Assembly: GCA_016709225.1 (NCBI GenBank)
Contig: JADJEE010000012.1
Span: 3,515,501 to 3,579,500, forward strand
Length of the DNA: 64,000 nt
Source of the DNA: Deltaproteobacteria bacterium
GTDB taxonomy: Bacteria > Myxococcota_A > Polyangia > Nannocystales > Nannocystaceae
Direction: 5' to 3'
The translations under genes were made by a program, and so were the position numbers. Every line of letters begins with the position of its first letter. The first letter of the stretch is position 1. Below the pieces are notes generated by a model. It ran no database searches and was not told the origin of the DNA. It was given only the letters and a program-made list of their open reading frames with translations. This document shows positions 36,333 through 45,169 of the stretch, piece by piece.

Positions 36333-37778
36333 ATGGGTGTCGGGCGTCGCCGGCTCGCAGCTGCACTCACTGCAGTGGCCCTGTTCGCGGGTGGTTGCGG
36401 CAACAAGCTGCTCGATCAGGCGCCCGCGCGCGATCCCGACAAGACCATGCCGGGCGACTTCGGCAAGCTCGCCGGCGACAGCGGCTCCCAGACCAGCGTG
36501 GCCGCGCAGGCGCAGTGGGACGCGTTCTTCTCCGACGCCGATCTGAAGGCGCTGATCGAGGAGGCGCTCGACAACAACCAGGAGCTCAACATGCAGCTCC
36601 AGGAGATCATCATCACGCGCAACGAGATCGCGGCCAAGCGCGGCGACTACCTGCCCAGCCTCGGCGCCGGCGTTGGCGGTGGCGTGGAGAAGGTCGGTCG
36701 CTACAGCAGTCAGGGCGTGAGCGACGAGCTGCACGGCGTGCCGGCGAACCTGCCCAACCTGCACTTCGGCTTCTCGGCGGCGTGGGAGATCGACATCTGG
36801 GGGAAGCTCCGCAACGCGATGAAGTCGGCGAAGAACCGCTACCTCGCGAGCATCGAGGCGCGGAACTTCATCGTCACGCAGATCGTCGCGGAGATCGCCG
36901 AGGCCTACTACGAGCTGGTCGCCCTCGACAACCAGATCGAGGTCTTGGATCGCAACATCGCGCTGCAGTCCGACGCGCTCGAGATCGTCAAGCTCAAGAA
37001 GGAAGCCGCCCGCGCCACCGAGCTGGCGGTGCAGCGCTTCCAGGCCGAGGTACTGAAGAACCAGGCCCACCGCTTCGCACTCGAGCAGCGCCGCATCGAG
37101 GCCGAGAACCGCATCAACTTCCTGGTCGGTCGCTACCCGCAGCCGGTCAAGCGCAACCCCGCGGCGTTCAACGCCGCACCGCCGCGCATCTACACCGGCG
37201 TGCCGTCGGAGCTGCTGGCGAACCGCCCCGACATCCGTCAGGCCGAGCTCGAGCTCGAGGCCTCGAAGCTCGACGTGAAGGTCGCCAAGGCCCGCTTCTA
37301 TCCCTCGCTCAGCATCGAGGCCGGCGTCGGCTACGACTCCTTCAACATGCGGCATCTGGTCGCCACGCCGCAGTCGCTCGCCTACAACGTCGCGGGCAAC
37401 CTGATGGCGCCGCTGCTCAATCGCGCAGCGATCAAGGCCGACTACCGGGCCGCGAACGCGGCGCAGATCCGCGCGGTCTACAACTACGAGCGGACGATCC
37501 TGCTCGGCTATACCGAGGTCGCCAACAACCTCGCGAAGATCGAGAACCTGCGCAACGAGTACGAGCGGCTGGCCGAGCAGGTCGCCAAGCTGCAGGCGGC
37601 GATCGAGGTGTCGAGCGTGCTGTACGATGCCGCCCGCGCGGACTACATGGAAGTGCTGCTCACGCGCCGCGACTCGCTCGACGCCGAGATGGAGCTGATC
37701 GAGACCAAGAAGGACCAGCTGCTGGCGGTCGTCAAGGTCTACCAGGCGCTGGGCGGCGGCTGGCGGAAGCCGAAGTGA
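36333..37778 (+). CDS. TolC/NodT-type outer-membrane efflux lipoprotein
   Basis: A 481-residue outer-membrane channel component of an RND- or MFP-type export system. The signal ends in FAGGC. Two repeated outer membrane efflux domains follow, with typical features: EALDNNQELNMQLQEI, FSAAWEIDIWGKLRNAMKSA, the helical barrel (VTQIVAEIAEAYYELVALDN), ANRPDIRQAELELEASK, and the C-terminal helices. The lipobox makes it OprM/NodT-like rather than TolC itself. The ATG at 36333 follows GAGGG by 7 bases. No RND pump or membrane-fusion gene is adjacent, so it appears to be an orphan or to serve a pump elsewhere. Confidence 0.92.
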   Translation: MGVGRRRLAAALTAVALFAGGCGNKLLDQAPARDPDKTMPGDFGKLAGDSGSQTSVAAQAQWDAFFSDADLKALIEEALDNNQELNMQLQEIIITRNEIAAKRGDYLPSLGAGVGGGVEKVGRYSSQGVSDELHGVPANLPNLHFGFSAAWEIDIWGKLRNAMKSAKNRYLASIEARNFIVTQIVAEIAEAYYELVALDNQIEVLDRNIALQSDALEIVKLKKEAARATELAVQRFQAEVLKNQAHRFALEQRRIEAENRINFLVGRYPQPVKRNPAAFNAAPPRIYTGVPSELLANRPDIRQAELELEASKLDVKVAKARFYPSLSIEAGVGYDSFNMRHLVATPQSLAYNVAGNLMAPLLNRAAIKADYRAANAAQIRAVYNYERTILLGYTEVANNLAKIENLRNEYERLAEQVAKLQAAIEVSSVLYDAARADYMEVLLTRRDSLDAEMELIETKKDQLLAVVKVYQALGGGWRKPK

Positions 37779-37993
37779 CGCGGGCGGCGCTGCCGCGCCG
37801 ATGAGGCCGATGGCGGCGTGGTCGCCCGCTGGCGTCGATCCTCGACGGCGGTCGATGGGTGTCGCGCACGACCGTGCGCGATCGGTCGGCCGCCGCGATC
37901 GTGTCGGGCCCCACGTCGCTGGCGTGCTGTGCCACCATGGCGCAGTCGCGTGGGGGCAGCAGGGGCCCGCGCGCGCGTCGAAGAGGGGCCGCC

Positions 37994-40900
37994 ATGATCC
38001 ACGCACGTTCGTTCCCGTTGCTGCTCGTTGCGCTGGCTGCCTGTGCGCAGTCGCCCGAGGGCCTGTTCGAGACGCCCCAGGGCGATGGGCCCCGCGTGGT
38101 GTTCGACTTCGATCGCCGGCCGCTGCCGGAGATCCCGTTCCCCAACGACATCGCGACGCGCCCTGACCCGTCGTCGCCCACGGGGCTGCGCGTCAACGCG
38201 AGCCTGGTCGCGGCCACCGAGCTCGAGCAGACCGCGCGCCGGCGCATCGACGAGTTGTCGGGCTTCGGGGTGTACCAGCCGATCTCGGTGCAGTTCGACG
38301 CGCCGCTCGACCTCGACGCGATCTATGCCCGTCATCGCGACTACCGGCGCCCCGACGGTCGCGACTACGACTTCACCAACGACGCGGTCTACCTCATCGA
38401 TGTCACCCGTGACTCGCCGGACTTCGGCAAGCCGGTGCCGCTCGACTTCGGCGAGGGCAACTTCCCGGTGCTGCTGCGCACGCCCACGCAGTACTGGGAG
38501 CACGATCCCAAGACCATCACCGCCGCGCTCGCGTTCGAGAGCTACGAGGAGGATCTCAACGGCAACGGCCGCCTCGACCCCGGTGAGGACCTCGACCTCG
38601 ACGGCGTGCTCGATCACCCCAACGTCTACGCGCCCGAGGACGGCAACCCCGCGCTCGATCCGATCCGCGACCTGGTCTCGTTCTACGAGTTCGAGACCAA
38701 CACGCTGGTGTTCAAGCCGGTGCTGCCGCTGCGCGAGAAGTCCACCTACGCGGTGGTGCTGACCAACCGGCTGCTCGGTGCCGACGGTGAGCCGGTGCGC
38801 TCGCCGTTCGAGTACGTCAACCATGCCGCGCAGACCGACGACCTGCGCCCGGTGGTCGACGCGCTGGCCGAGTTCGACCTCGGCGCCGACGACATCGCGT
38901 TCGCGTGGACGTACACCACCCAGGAGGCCGCGGGGCAGCTCGTGACGCTGCGCGACGGCCTCTACGGCGAGGGCCCACTGGCGTGGCTCGACGAGGACTT
39001 CCCGCCGGAGATGACCAAGCTGTTCACGATGGTCGAGGCCGATCCGACCGCGCCGGACGAGCCGCCGCCGACCAACCCGTACATCCTGCCGAGCGAGCGC
39101 CTCAAGAAGGTGCTGGGCCCCTTCGCGATGCTGGCGTTCGCCTCGTTCGGCATCAGCGACACCGACCAGCTGGTCGTGACGCACGACTTCTACGCCTATC
39201 ACGTGTCGGGCAAGTTCCGCGCGCCGCGACTGCTCGACCTCGTCGACGAGGGCACGCTCGACGCCCGTGCATGGCCAGAGAATCTGCGCGACCCCAGCCT
39301 GCGCGATCGCATCGACAGCCACGAGGTGCAGTTCTGGTGCGCGATCCCGAAGAAGGAGTACAAGCGCGACCCCGACAAGCCGGCGCCGGTGGTGCTCTAC
39401 GCCCACGGCTACACCTCGAACAAGCTCGAGCAGCTGGGTCTGGCGTTGCACGCGAAGTTCGGCATCGCCGGCTGCAGCATCGACGCGGTGCTGCACGGCG
39501 TGTCGCTGCCGGAGGACTCCAAGTCGGCGGCCAGCGCCCTGCTCAACATCTACGGCATGGGCCCCGCCTTCGAGGCGCTGGCCGAGAACCGCATGGAAGA
39601 CATGGACGGCGACGGCACGCTCGACGTCGGCGGCGAGTTCTTCAGCGGCTACATGTTCCGCACCCGCGACAACCTGCGCCAGACGCTGCTCGACTGGATG
39701 ACGCTGGTACGGCTCATCCGTAGCTTCGGCAGCACCAACATGCTCGACGTCGACGGCGACGGGAAGCCCGAGCTGCTGGGTGACTTCGACGCCGACGGCA
39801 TGATCGACATCGGTGGCGACGACGCGACCTTCTTCGCCAGCGGCACCAGCCTGGGCGGGCTGCTGTCGGCGATGCTGTCGGCGGTCGAGGCCAAGGTCGT
39901 CGCCGGTGCGCCGATCGCCGGCGGAGCGGGCCTGGTCGATCTGTCGAGCCGCAGCGAGCAGGGCGGCGTGGTCGAGGCCTTGATGCTGCGCATGATGGGC
40001 CCGCTGTTCGTCGGCGAGCCCACCGGCAACGGCGACGTGCGCATCTACGAGCTGTTCCCCAACGGCAACATCGACACCCGCTACGACGTGGCCTACCGCG
40101 CGGGCATCGAGCCCGGCGACACCGTGCGCGTCACCAACCTCGACACCGGCGCGGCTCGCTGCACGCGCGTCATGCCGATGATGCCGCCGCCGGGCTACGA
40201 GAACTACGAGGGCTGGGCGGGCGCGAGCAACTGCTCGCTCAACGATGCCGGCGCGTGCCGGACCTGCCCGGAGGGCACCGAGGGCACCTACGCCTGCGAC
40301 CTGGCGGGCACGTTCCGCCTCGGCGTGGCCGCCGATGCCGGCGACCGCGTGCGCATCGACGTATTCGCGGGCGGCGATGTCGCGACCATCGAGGGTGACG
40401 AGCGCGACTGTTACATCGACGACGACGCGGTGCTGCGCGCCAGCGTCGATCGCTTCGACGCGCTGCCGATCCACTACCGTGGCAAGGACTACCCGCAGGG
40501 CTCGCCGTTGGTGGCGCTCGAGGACGGCTACGGCTTCCAGCGCGGCACCGCCCTGTTGCGCCGGTTCCTCGGCATCGCGGCGATCGTGGTCGAGCCGGCC
40601 GATCCGGCCATCTTCGCACCGCACTACTCGCGCGATCCGTTCACGTTCCGCGAGCACGGCAAGGAGTTCACGAAGGCACCCACCAACGTCATGGACGTGA
40701 CCACGATCGGCGATCCCAACGTGCCGCCGAACACCGGCACCTCGATCGCGCGCATCGGCGGCTTCATCGAGCTCGAGGAGCCGGATCCGCGGTGGGGCAA
40801 GACCCCCAACCGCCTGTTGATCGACGAGGGCATCGTCACCGGCATCCCGTGGCTCGAGGTGCGCGGCGCCGACTGGGGCCCTGTGCTCGTCGATGTCGAC

Positions 40901-41266
40901 AACCTGAGCGACAGCACCAACGTGCTCGCCCAGGATCCGGCCGGCTCGGTCGACTCGCTCGTCGCACCGCGCACGCAGCCACCGGCGCGCATCGCCGTAC
41001 AGACGCCGGGCACCACCGACGGCAAGAGCGGCATCATCTATCCCATCATCTCGGAGTACAGGGGCGTGCACGGCTTCCCGCCGCCGGGCCTGACCGGGCT
41101 GCCCTTCGACGTGGGGCAGTTCATGGAGCACTTCATCGGTGCGTACTTCGACAGCCGCGGCACGCAGGTGCGCTACGAGCCGTGCATGGCGAAGCTCGCC
41201 GCGTGTGACTGGGTACCGGTACCGCCGTCCTGCGCGGCCGATCCGGCGGCGCAGGGCTGCGACTGA
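37994..41266 (+). CDS. large alpha/beta-hydrolase lipoprotein with calcium loops
   Basis: A 1090-residue secreted protein with an LVALAAC lipobox. The N-terminal half resembles bacterial lipase N-terminal domains (VFDFDRRPLPEIPFPNDIAT, SVQFDAPLDLDAIYARH). The hydrolase core has an oxyanion region VLYAHGYTSNK near 465-475 and the nucleophile elbow GTSLGG with Ser619. Dockerin/EF-hand-like Asp loops are inserted: DLNGNGRLDPGEDLDLDG, DMDGDGTLDVGGE, and DVDGDGKPELLGDFDADG. The C-terminal 450 residues include a Cys-bearing segment. Esterase or lipase activity is likely; the calcium loops suggest Ca-dependent folding outside the cell. The ATG at 37994 follows AGAGGGG. Confidence 0.85.
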   Translation: MIHARSFPLLLVALAACAQSPEGLFETPQGDGPRVVFDFDRRPLPEIPFPNDIATRPDPSSPTGLRVNASLVAATELEQTARRRIDELSGFGVYQPISVQFDAPLDLDAIYARHRDYRRPDGRDYDFTNDAVYLIDVTRDSPDFGKPVPLDFGEGNFPVLLRTPTQYWEHDPKTITAALAFESYEEDLNGNGRLDPGEDLDLDGVLDHPNVYAPEDGNPALDPIRDLVSFYEFETNTLVFKPVLPLREKSTYAVVLTNRLLGADGEPVRSPFEYVNHAAQTDDLRPVVDALAEFDLGADDIAFAWTYTTQEAAGQLVTLRDGLYGEGPLAWLDEDFPPEMTKLFTMVEADPTAPDEPPPTNPYILPSERLKKVLGPFAMLAFASFGISDTDQLVVTHDFYAYHVSGKFRAPRLLDLVDEGTLDARAWPENLRDPSLRDRIDSHEVQFWCAIPKKEYKRDPDKPAPVVLYAHGYTSNKLEQLGLALHAKFGIAGCSIDAVLHGVSLPEDSKSAASALLNIYGMGPAFEALAENRMEDMDGDGTLDVGGEFFSGYMFRTRDNLRQTLLDWMTLVRLIRSFGSTNMLDVDGDGKPELLGDFDADGMIDIGGDDATFFASGTSLGGLLSAMLSAVEAKVVAGAPIAGGAGLVDLSSRSEQGGVVEALMLRMMGPLFVGEPTGNGDVRIYELFPNGNIDTRYDVAYRAGIEPGDTVRVTNLDTGAARCTRVMPMMPPPGYENYEGWAGASNCSLNDAGACRTCPEGTEGTYACDLAGTFRLGVAADAGDRVRIDVFAGGDVATIEGDERDCYIDDDAVLRASVDRFDALPIHYRGKDYPQGSPLVALEDGYGFQRGTALLRRFLGIAAIVVEPADPAIFAPHYSRDPFTFREHGKEFTKAPTNVMDVTTIGDPNVPPNTGTSIARIGGFIELEEPDPRWGKTPNRLLIDEGIVTGIPWLEVRGADWGPVLVDVDNLSDSTNVLAQDPAGSVDSLVAPRTQPPARIAVQTPGTTDGKSGIIYPIISEYRGVHGFPPPGLTGLPFDVGQFMEHFIGAYFDSRGTQVRYEPCMAKLAACDWVPVPPSCAADPAAQGCD

Positions 41267-41278
41267 CGTCGACGGCCC

Positions 41279-41836
41279 GTGATCGACGAGGCTTCGCAGC
41301 GGTGGTTGTCGGCCCATGCGCGTCACGCCCTGGCGTGCGCGCTGGGTTGTGACGATCGCGTGCCCGCGCCGGGGCCGATGCCCGACGACGGGGCCCTGCA
41401 CACGCCGGCGCGGGTGTTCGTGTCGTGGCACGAGCACGGTCGCCTGCTCGGCTGCATCGGCACGCTGGTCGCAGGCACGTCGCTGGCCGACGCGGTCGCG
41501 CACTACGCCGTGCAGTCCGGCCTGCACGACCCGCGCATGCCCGCGATGCGGGCCGAGCAGGTCGCGGGCGCCGAGCTCGAGATCTCGGTGCTCTCGCCCC
41601 CACGCGAGCTCGACGTGCGGGGCCGTTCGGCCATCGAGGCCGCGATCGTGCCGGGCCGCGACGGCGTGATCCTGCACGAGGGTACCCGCCGCGCCGTGTT
41701 CCTGCCGGTGGTATGGGCCCAGCTGCCGGGGGTGTCGGCGTTCATCACGGCGCTGTGCAAGAAGGCCGGGATCGATCCGCAGCGCGCCGCAGACCTGCGC
41801 GCAGAGGTCTTCACGACGCAGGCGTGGACGGCATGA
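41279..41836 (+). CDS. AMMECR1-domain protein (AmmeMemoRadiSam A)
   Basis: A 185-residue protein of the AMMECR1 family. The signature LLGCIGTL, in the position of the family's LRGCIG, lies near residue 57, and FVSWHEHGRLLGC, SLADAVAHYAVQSGLHDPR and LEISVLSPPREL are family strands and helices. The family is often part of a three-protein radical SAM system (Memo and radical-SAM partners), but neither partner is beside it here. It starts with GTG, 12 bases after the hydrolase stop, so co-transcription is likely. The biochemical role is unknown. Confidence 0.9.
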   Translation: MIDEASQRWLSAHARHALACALGCDDRVPAPGPMPDDGALHTPARVFVSWHEHGRLLGCIGTLVAGTSLADAVAHYAVQSGLHDPRMPAMRAEQVAGAELEISVLSPPRELDVRGRSAIEAAIVPGRDGVILHEGTRRAVFLPVVWAQLPGVSAFITALCKKAGIDPQRAADLRAEVFTTQAWTA

Positions 41837-41953
41837 AGTCGCGGGCCCAGTGGGGTCTCGCGCGCCCGCGGACCGAGCCGAGCCGTGTGGCGCAGCCGCT
41901 CGATCACGATCGTCGGTGCGCGCACACGGCGGGTTGCTAGGCTGCGCCACCCG

Positions 41954-42997
41954 ATGTCCGCCGGCCTGCACCCCACCGTCGCGCTGCGCTGGACCACGCT
42001 CATCCTCGGTGCGGGGGCGCTGTGGCTGTGTTGGCCGTTGTGGCCGGCGCTCGTGCTCGCGGCGTGGACGGCCTCGTTGCTGCGGCCGCTCGAGCTGCGG
42101 CTCGAGCGGCGGCTCGGCGGGCGACGGGCACCGGCGGCGATCCTGACCTCGGTGGTCGCGCTCGCGCTCGCGACCCCGGTGGTGTTGCTCGGCACTGCGG
42201 TCGTGGTCGGCGCACGCGACCTGGTGGTGACGATCGCCGCGTCACCCACCGCCAGCGGTGCGCTCGAGGAGATCGCGAGCGGCGAGGGCGGCGAGGCGTT
42301 CACCGTGCCGCACACCCTCGGCGAGGTCATGACGCTGGCGCGCACGTATGGCTCGCAGGCGTTCACGCTGTTGTCGAACGTCGCCGGAGCGGCGGCGCGC
42401 GCCATGCTCATGCTGGTGGTCTACTTCGTCGCCACCTTCGAGTTCATGCGCGAGGGGCCGGCCCACTGGCAGTGGATCGCGACGCACATGCCGCTGCGCC
42501 GTGATCATCTCGAGCGATTCGCGGCCGCGTTCGACGAGACCGGACGTGGGCTGCTCATCGGTGTCGGCCTGACCTGCCTCGCGCAGGGCGTGGTCGCGAC
42601 CATCGCCCTGCTCGCGCTCGGCGTGCCGCAGGCGCTGGTGCTGGGGCCGCTCACCGGCATCGCGTCGGTGATCCCCGCGATCGGCTCGGCGCTCATTTGG
42701 CTGCCGGTCGCGGTCGGCTTGCTGCTCACCGATCACCCGATCAAGGCCGCGATCCTCGCGGTGATCGGGCTCGGCATCATCGGCACCATCGACAATTTCC
42801 TGCGCCCGGTGTTCTCGCGGTTCGGTGCCTTGCACATGTCGACACTGGTGCTGTTCGTCTCGGCGTTCGGCGGCGTGATGGTCATGGGTGCGTGGGGGGC
42901 ACTCCTGGGCCCGCTGAGCGTGCGTCTGCTGATCGAGGCGCTGGTGCTCGCCCGTGCCGACGACGGGGGTCTCCCGCCCGAGCGGCCACGCCCGTAG
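41954..42997 (+). CDS. AI-2E family transporter
   Basis: A 347-residue permease-like protein of the AI-2E (UPF0118/PerM) family. Eight membrane spans are visible in the family layout: two N-terminal spans (TLILGAGALWLCWPLWPALVLAA), a linker with an amphipathic region (about 75-150), and a C-terminal group with the motif GPLTGIASVIPAIGSALIW and GIIGTIDNFLRPVFSRFG. The latter matches the conserved DN(F/V)L.P motif. Some relatives export autoinducer-2 or act as Na/H antiporters; the substrate here is unknown. The ATG at 41954 is preferred. Confidence 0.92.
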   Translation: MSAGLHPTVALRWTTLILGAGALWLCWPLWPALVLAAWTASLLRPLELRLERRLGGRRAPAAILTSVVALALATPVVLLGTAVVVGARDLVVTIAASPTASGALEEIASGEGGEAFTVPHTLGEVMTLARTYGSQAFTLLSNVAGAAARAMLMLVVYFVATFEFMREGPAHWQWIATHMPLRRDHLERFAAAFDETGRGLLIGVGLTCLAQGVVATIALLALGVPQALVLGPLTGIASVIPAIGSALIWLPVAVGLLLTDHPIKAAILAVIGLGIIGTIDNFLRPVFSRFGALHMSTLVLFVSAFGGVMVMGAWGALLGPLSVRLLIEALVLARADDGGLPPERPRP

Positions 42998-43076
42998 GGC
43001 GCTCGCGCCCGCTGCGAGTCTTTTCGGGCATCGCCGGGTTTGCATGCGCGTCGTCGGTTGCTAGACCTGCGGCGCC

Positions 43077-43697
43077 ATGCATCGCACCACGCTCAGCCTC
43101 TTGCTCGTCGCGCTCGCCGTCTCCTGCACCAAGTCGACCACGACGACGTCGCCCGAGCCGCCGGTCGATTCGAGCACGGCAGCGCCGAATCCCAACCCCG
43201 ACCCCAACCCCGACGAGACGCCGGCCGATCCCGTCGAAGCGCCCGCCGGCGCGCAGGCGACCGCCCAGCTGCAGTCGCCCGGCGGTGTCACGGGCGCGCT
43301 GGTGCTGCGCGAGACCGCGGCGGGCCTCGAGGTCGATGGCACGATCACCGGTCTCACCCCCGGTGCGCACGGCTTCCACGTGCACGAGGTCGGCGAGTGC
43401 ACCGCGCCGAAGTTCGAGTCGGCCGGTCCGCACTTCGATCCGACCAAGGCGCCGCATGCCGGTCCCGCCGCCGCCGCGCATCACCTCGGCGATCTCGGCA
43501 ACATCGAGGCCGACGCCGCCGGTCGTGCACAGGTGCACGCCGTGGTCCCCGATCTCTCGCTCACCGCCGGCGACGCGGGCTCGGTGGTCGGCCGCGCGAT
43601 GGTCGTGCATGCGAAGGCCGACGATCTGCAGACCCAGCCGAGCGGCGCCTCGGGTGATCGCATCGCGTGCGGGGTGATCACGGGCGGCGCGGGCTGA
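43077..43697 (+). CDS. sodC: Cu/Zn superoxide dismutase-like lipoprotein
   Basis: A 206-residue lipoprotein with an LAVSC lipobox and a Pro/Asn/Asp linker (PNPNPDPNPDET). The SOD domain has the Cu ligand pair GFHVHEVGEC, SAGPHFDP, HHLGDLGNI, and the closing GRAMVVHAKADD followed by GDRIACGVI, which carries the active-site Arg and the disulphide Cys. Copper and zinc ligands look complete, so it should dismute superoxide at the outer face of the envelope. The start is fixed by the signal peptide. Confidence 0.9.
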   Translation: MHRTTLSLLLVALAVSCTKSTTTTSPEPPVDSSTAAPNPNPDPNPDETPADPVEAPAGAQATAQLQSPGGVTGALVLRETAAGLEVDGTITGLTPGAHGFHVHEVGECTAPKFESAGPHFDPTKAPHAGPAAAAHHLGDLGNIEADAAGRAQVHAVVPDLSLTAGDAGSVVGRAMVVHAKADDLQTQPSGASGDRIACGVITGGAG

Positions 43698-43713
43698 AGC
43701 GCGCGCGCTCGGG

Positions 43714-44124
43714 TCAGGGCGCGGGCTCGACTGCGCTCGCGACCAGCCGCGTGATCTGCAGCGACGGCACCTGCGTCACCTCGGCCTCGACGACCACGCG
43801 CGTGCCGCTGGCCGGCAGCTTCACGGTGCCCTCGAGCACGAGCACCTCGGCGGTGCTAGCGGCGTCGGTGAGGTTGAATCGCTCGACCTCGTGGTCACCG
43901 AGCTTCCAGTGGCCCACGCGGTTGGCGGGCGGCGCGAAGGTCTCGATGGTGCCGCTCAGCGTGCAGTGGTGGCCGACGCTGCGGTCGTGGAAGTCCTTCG
44001 TGGTGCACTCCTTGGGGCCGCGCAGCAGCGAGTAGGCCGCGAAGGCGATGCCGCAGACCACCGCCAGCACGATGTACTGCTTCCACTTGGGGAGGGGAGT
44101 CGGGGCCGGCGCGGTGGCATCCAC
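43714..44124 (-). CDS. single-span membrane protein
   Basis: A 136-residue protein with one span (about 15-34, YIVLAVVCGIAFAAYSLL) and a periplasmic beta-rich domain (HHCTLSGTIETFAPPANRVG, EVLVLEGTVKLPASGTRVVV) that includes two Cys. The layout recalls small OB-like or cytochrome-maturation accessory proteins, but no family is certain. The GTG at 44124 places the span close to the N-terminus; in-frame sequence further upstream is Arg-rich and does not look coding. It converges on sodC with 16 bases between stops. Confidence 0.65.
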   Translation of the reverse strand: MDATAPAPTPLPKWKQYIVLAVVCGIAFAAYSLLRGPKECTTKDFHDRSVGHHCTLSGTIETFAPPANRVGHWKLGDHEVERFNLTDAASTAEVLVLEGTVKLPASGTRVVVEAEVTQVPSLQITRLVASAVEPAP

Positions 44125-44293
44125 GAGGGCAACAGACGTGGCACGAAGTCCGGCGTTGCGCAACCGCGCGAGTCGGCGCGGCCGGGGCTCGGTGCGCGCG
44201 CGGCCTGGGCGTTCGCCCGCCCACGGCCGGATCGCACGCCGGATCGCAAGCCTGCTGCACCGCTGAGCTTCGCCTGTGGCAGGCTCGCTGGCG

Positions 44294-45163
44294 ATGACCG
44301 CGAGCACGTACAGCAGTCTCGAGCTGGACCGCTTCCGCGACGTGCAGCGGCTCGCGTACCGCTGTGCCGAAGCGGTCGCGCACGAGCTCGTCCCCGGCGT
44401 CACCGAGAAGCAGGCGGCCGCGCGACTCGGCCAGGCGCTGAAGCGCGAGGGCGTGGATGGCTACTTCCACCAGCCGTTCGCGTGGTTCGGCGATCGGACC
44501 TGCTTCAAGGGCTTTCGCCACCCGCTGCAGTTCTTCCCGACCGACCGCGCGATCGAGCATGGCATGGCCGGCATCCTCGACGTGGCGCCCATCGTCGATG
44601 GCTTCGCGGCCGACATCGGCTATTCGTTCTCGCTCGGCGACAACCCCGAGCTCGAGCAGCTGCAGGACGACCTCGAGGGCTTCCGTGCGCTCATCGTCGA
44701 TCGGGTGCGTCAGGGCGAGACGCTGGCCGAGATCTATCGCGCGGTCGAAGACATGCTCGCCGACCTCGGTGTGCGCAACTGCCATCGGCACTACCCATTC
44801 GGTGTGCTCGCCCATCGTGTGTACCGGCAACCCGTGACGCCGCTCGGCGGCCGCCCGGTGCTCGGCTTCGGGCTCGGCGCCAGCATCGGTCTGCTCGCGC
44901 AGACCGTCGTCAGTCGCGTGCCGCAGGCGATCACGCAGCGGGTGCCGCGACTGCAGCAGGGCGCGCCGTTCTGCTACACGGGCCCGGGCTCCGACGCGCG
45001 ACCGGAGTCGGGGCTGTGGGCCTTCGAGCCCCACATCGCGCGCGGTGATGTCGGCGCGAAGTGGGAGGAGCTGCTGGTGATCGAAGATCGTCAGGCCCGC
45101 TGGCTCGACGAGGCGCTGCCCCACGTGCAGCGCTGGCAACGTCGACGGATGCGCGTGGCCTGA
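44294..45163 (+). CDS. M24-family metallopeptidase-like protein
   Basis: A 289-residue pita-bread-fold protein related to methionine aminopeptidase and Xaa-Pro peptidases. Candidate metal ligands are the Asp pair in IVDGFAADIGYSF, His in HRHYPFGVLAHRV, and Glu in LWAFEPH and KWEELLVIEDR. The spacing fits M24, but not every ligand can be assigned by eye, and some M24 members are inactive binding proteins. The ATG at 44294 is preferred; a GTG at 44276 is possible. Its stop lies 6 bases before rlmKL, so the pair is co-transcribed. Confidence 0.8.
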   Translation: MTASTYSSLELDRFRDVQRLAYRCAEAVAHELVPGVTEKQAAARLGQALKREGVDGYFHQPFAWFGDRTCFKGFRHPLQFFPTDRAIEHGMAGILDVAPIVDGFAADIGYSFSLGDNPELEQLQDDLEGFRALIVDRVRQGETLAEIYRAVEDMLADLGVRNCHRHYPFGVLAHRVYRQPVTPLGGRPVLGFGLGASIGLLAQTVVSRVPQAITQRVPRLQQGAPFCYTGPGSDARPESGLWAFEPHIARGDVGAKWEELLVIEDRQARWLDEALPHVQRWQRRRMRVA

Positions 45164-45169
45164 TCCCAC

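Noticed and set aside
37739..41971. A 1410-codon open frame on the minus strand
   Set aside because: It runs antisense to the hydrolase lipoprotein and AMMECR1 genes. High third-position GC on one strand leaves long open frames on the other; the translated protein is low-complexity Arg/His/Ala sequence with no domain.
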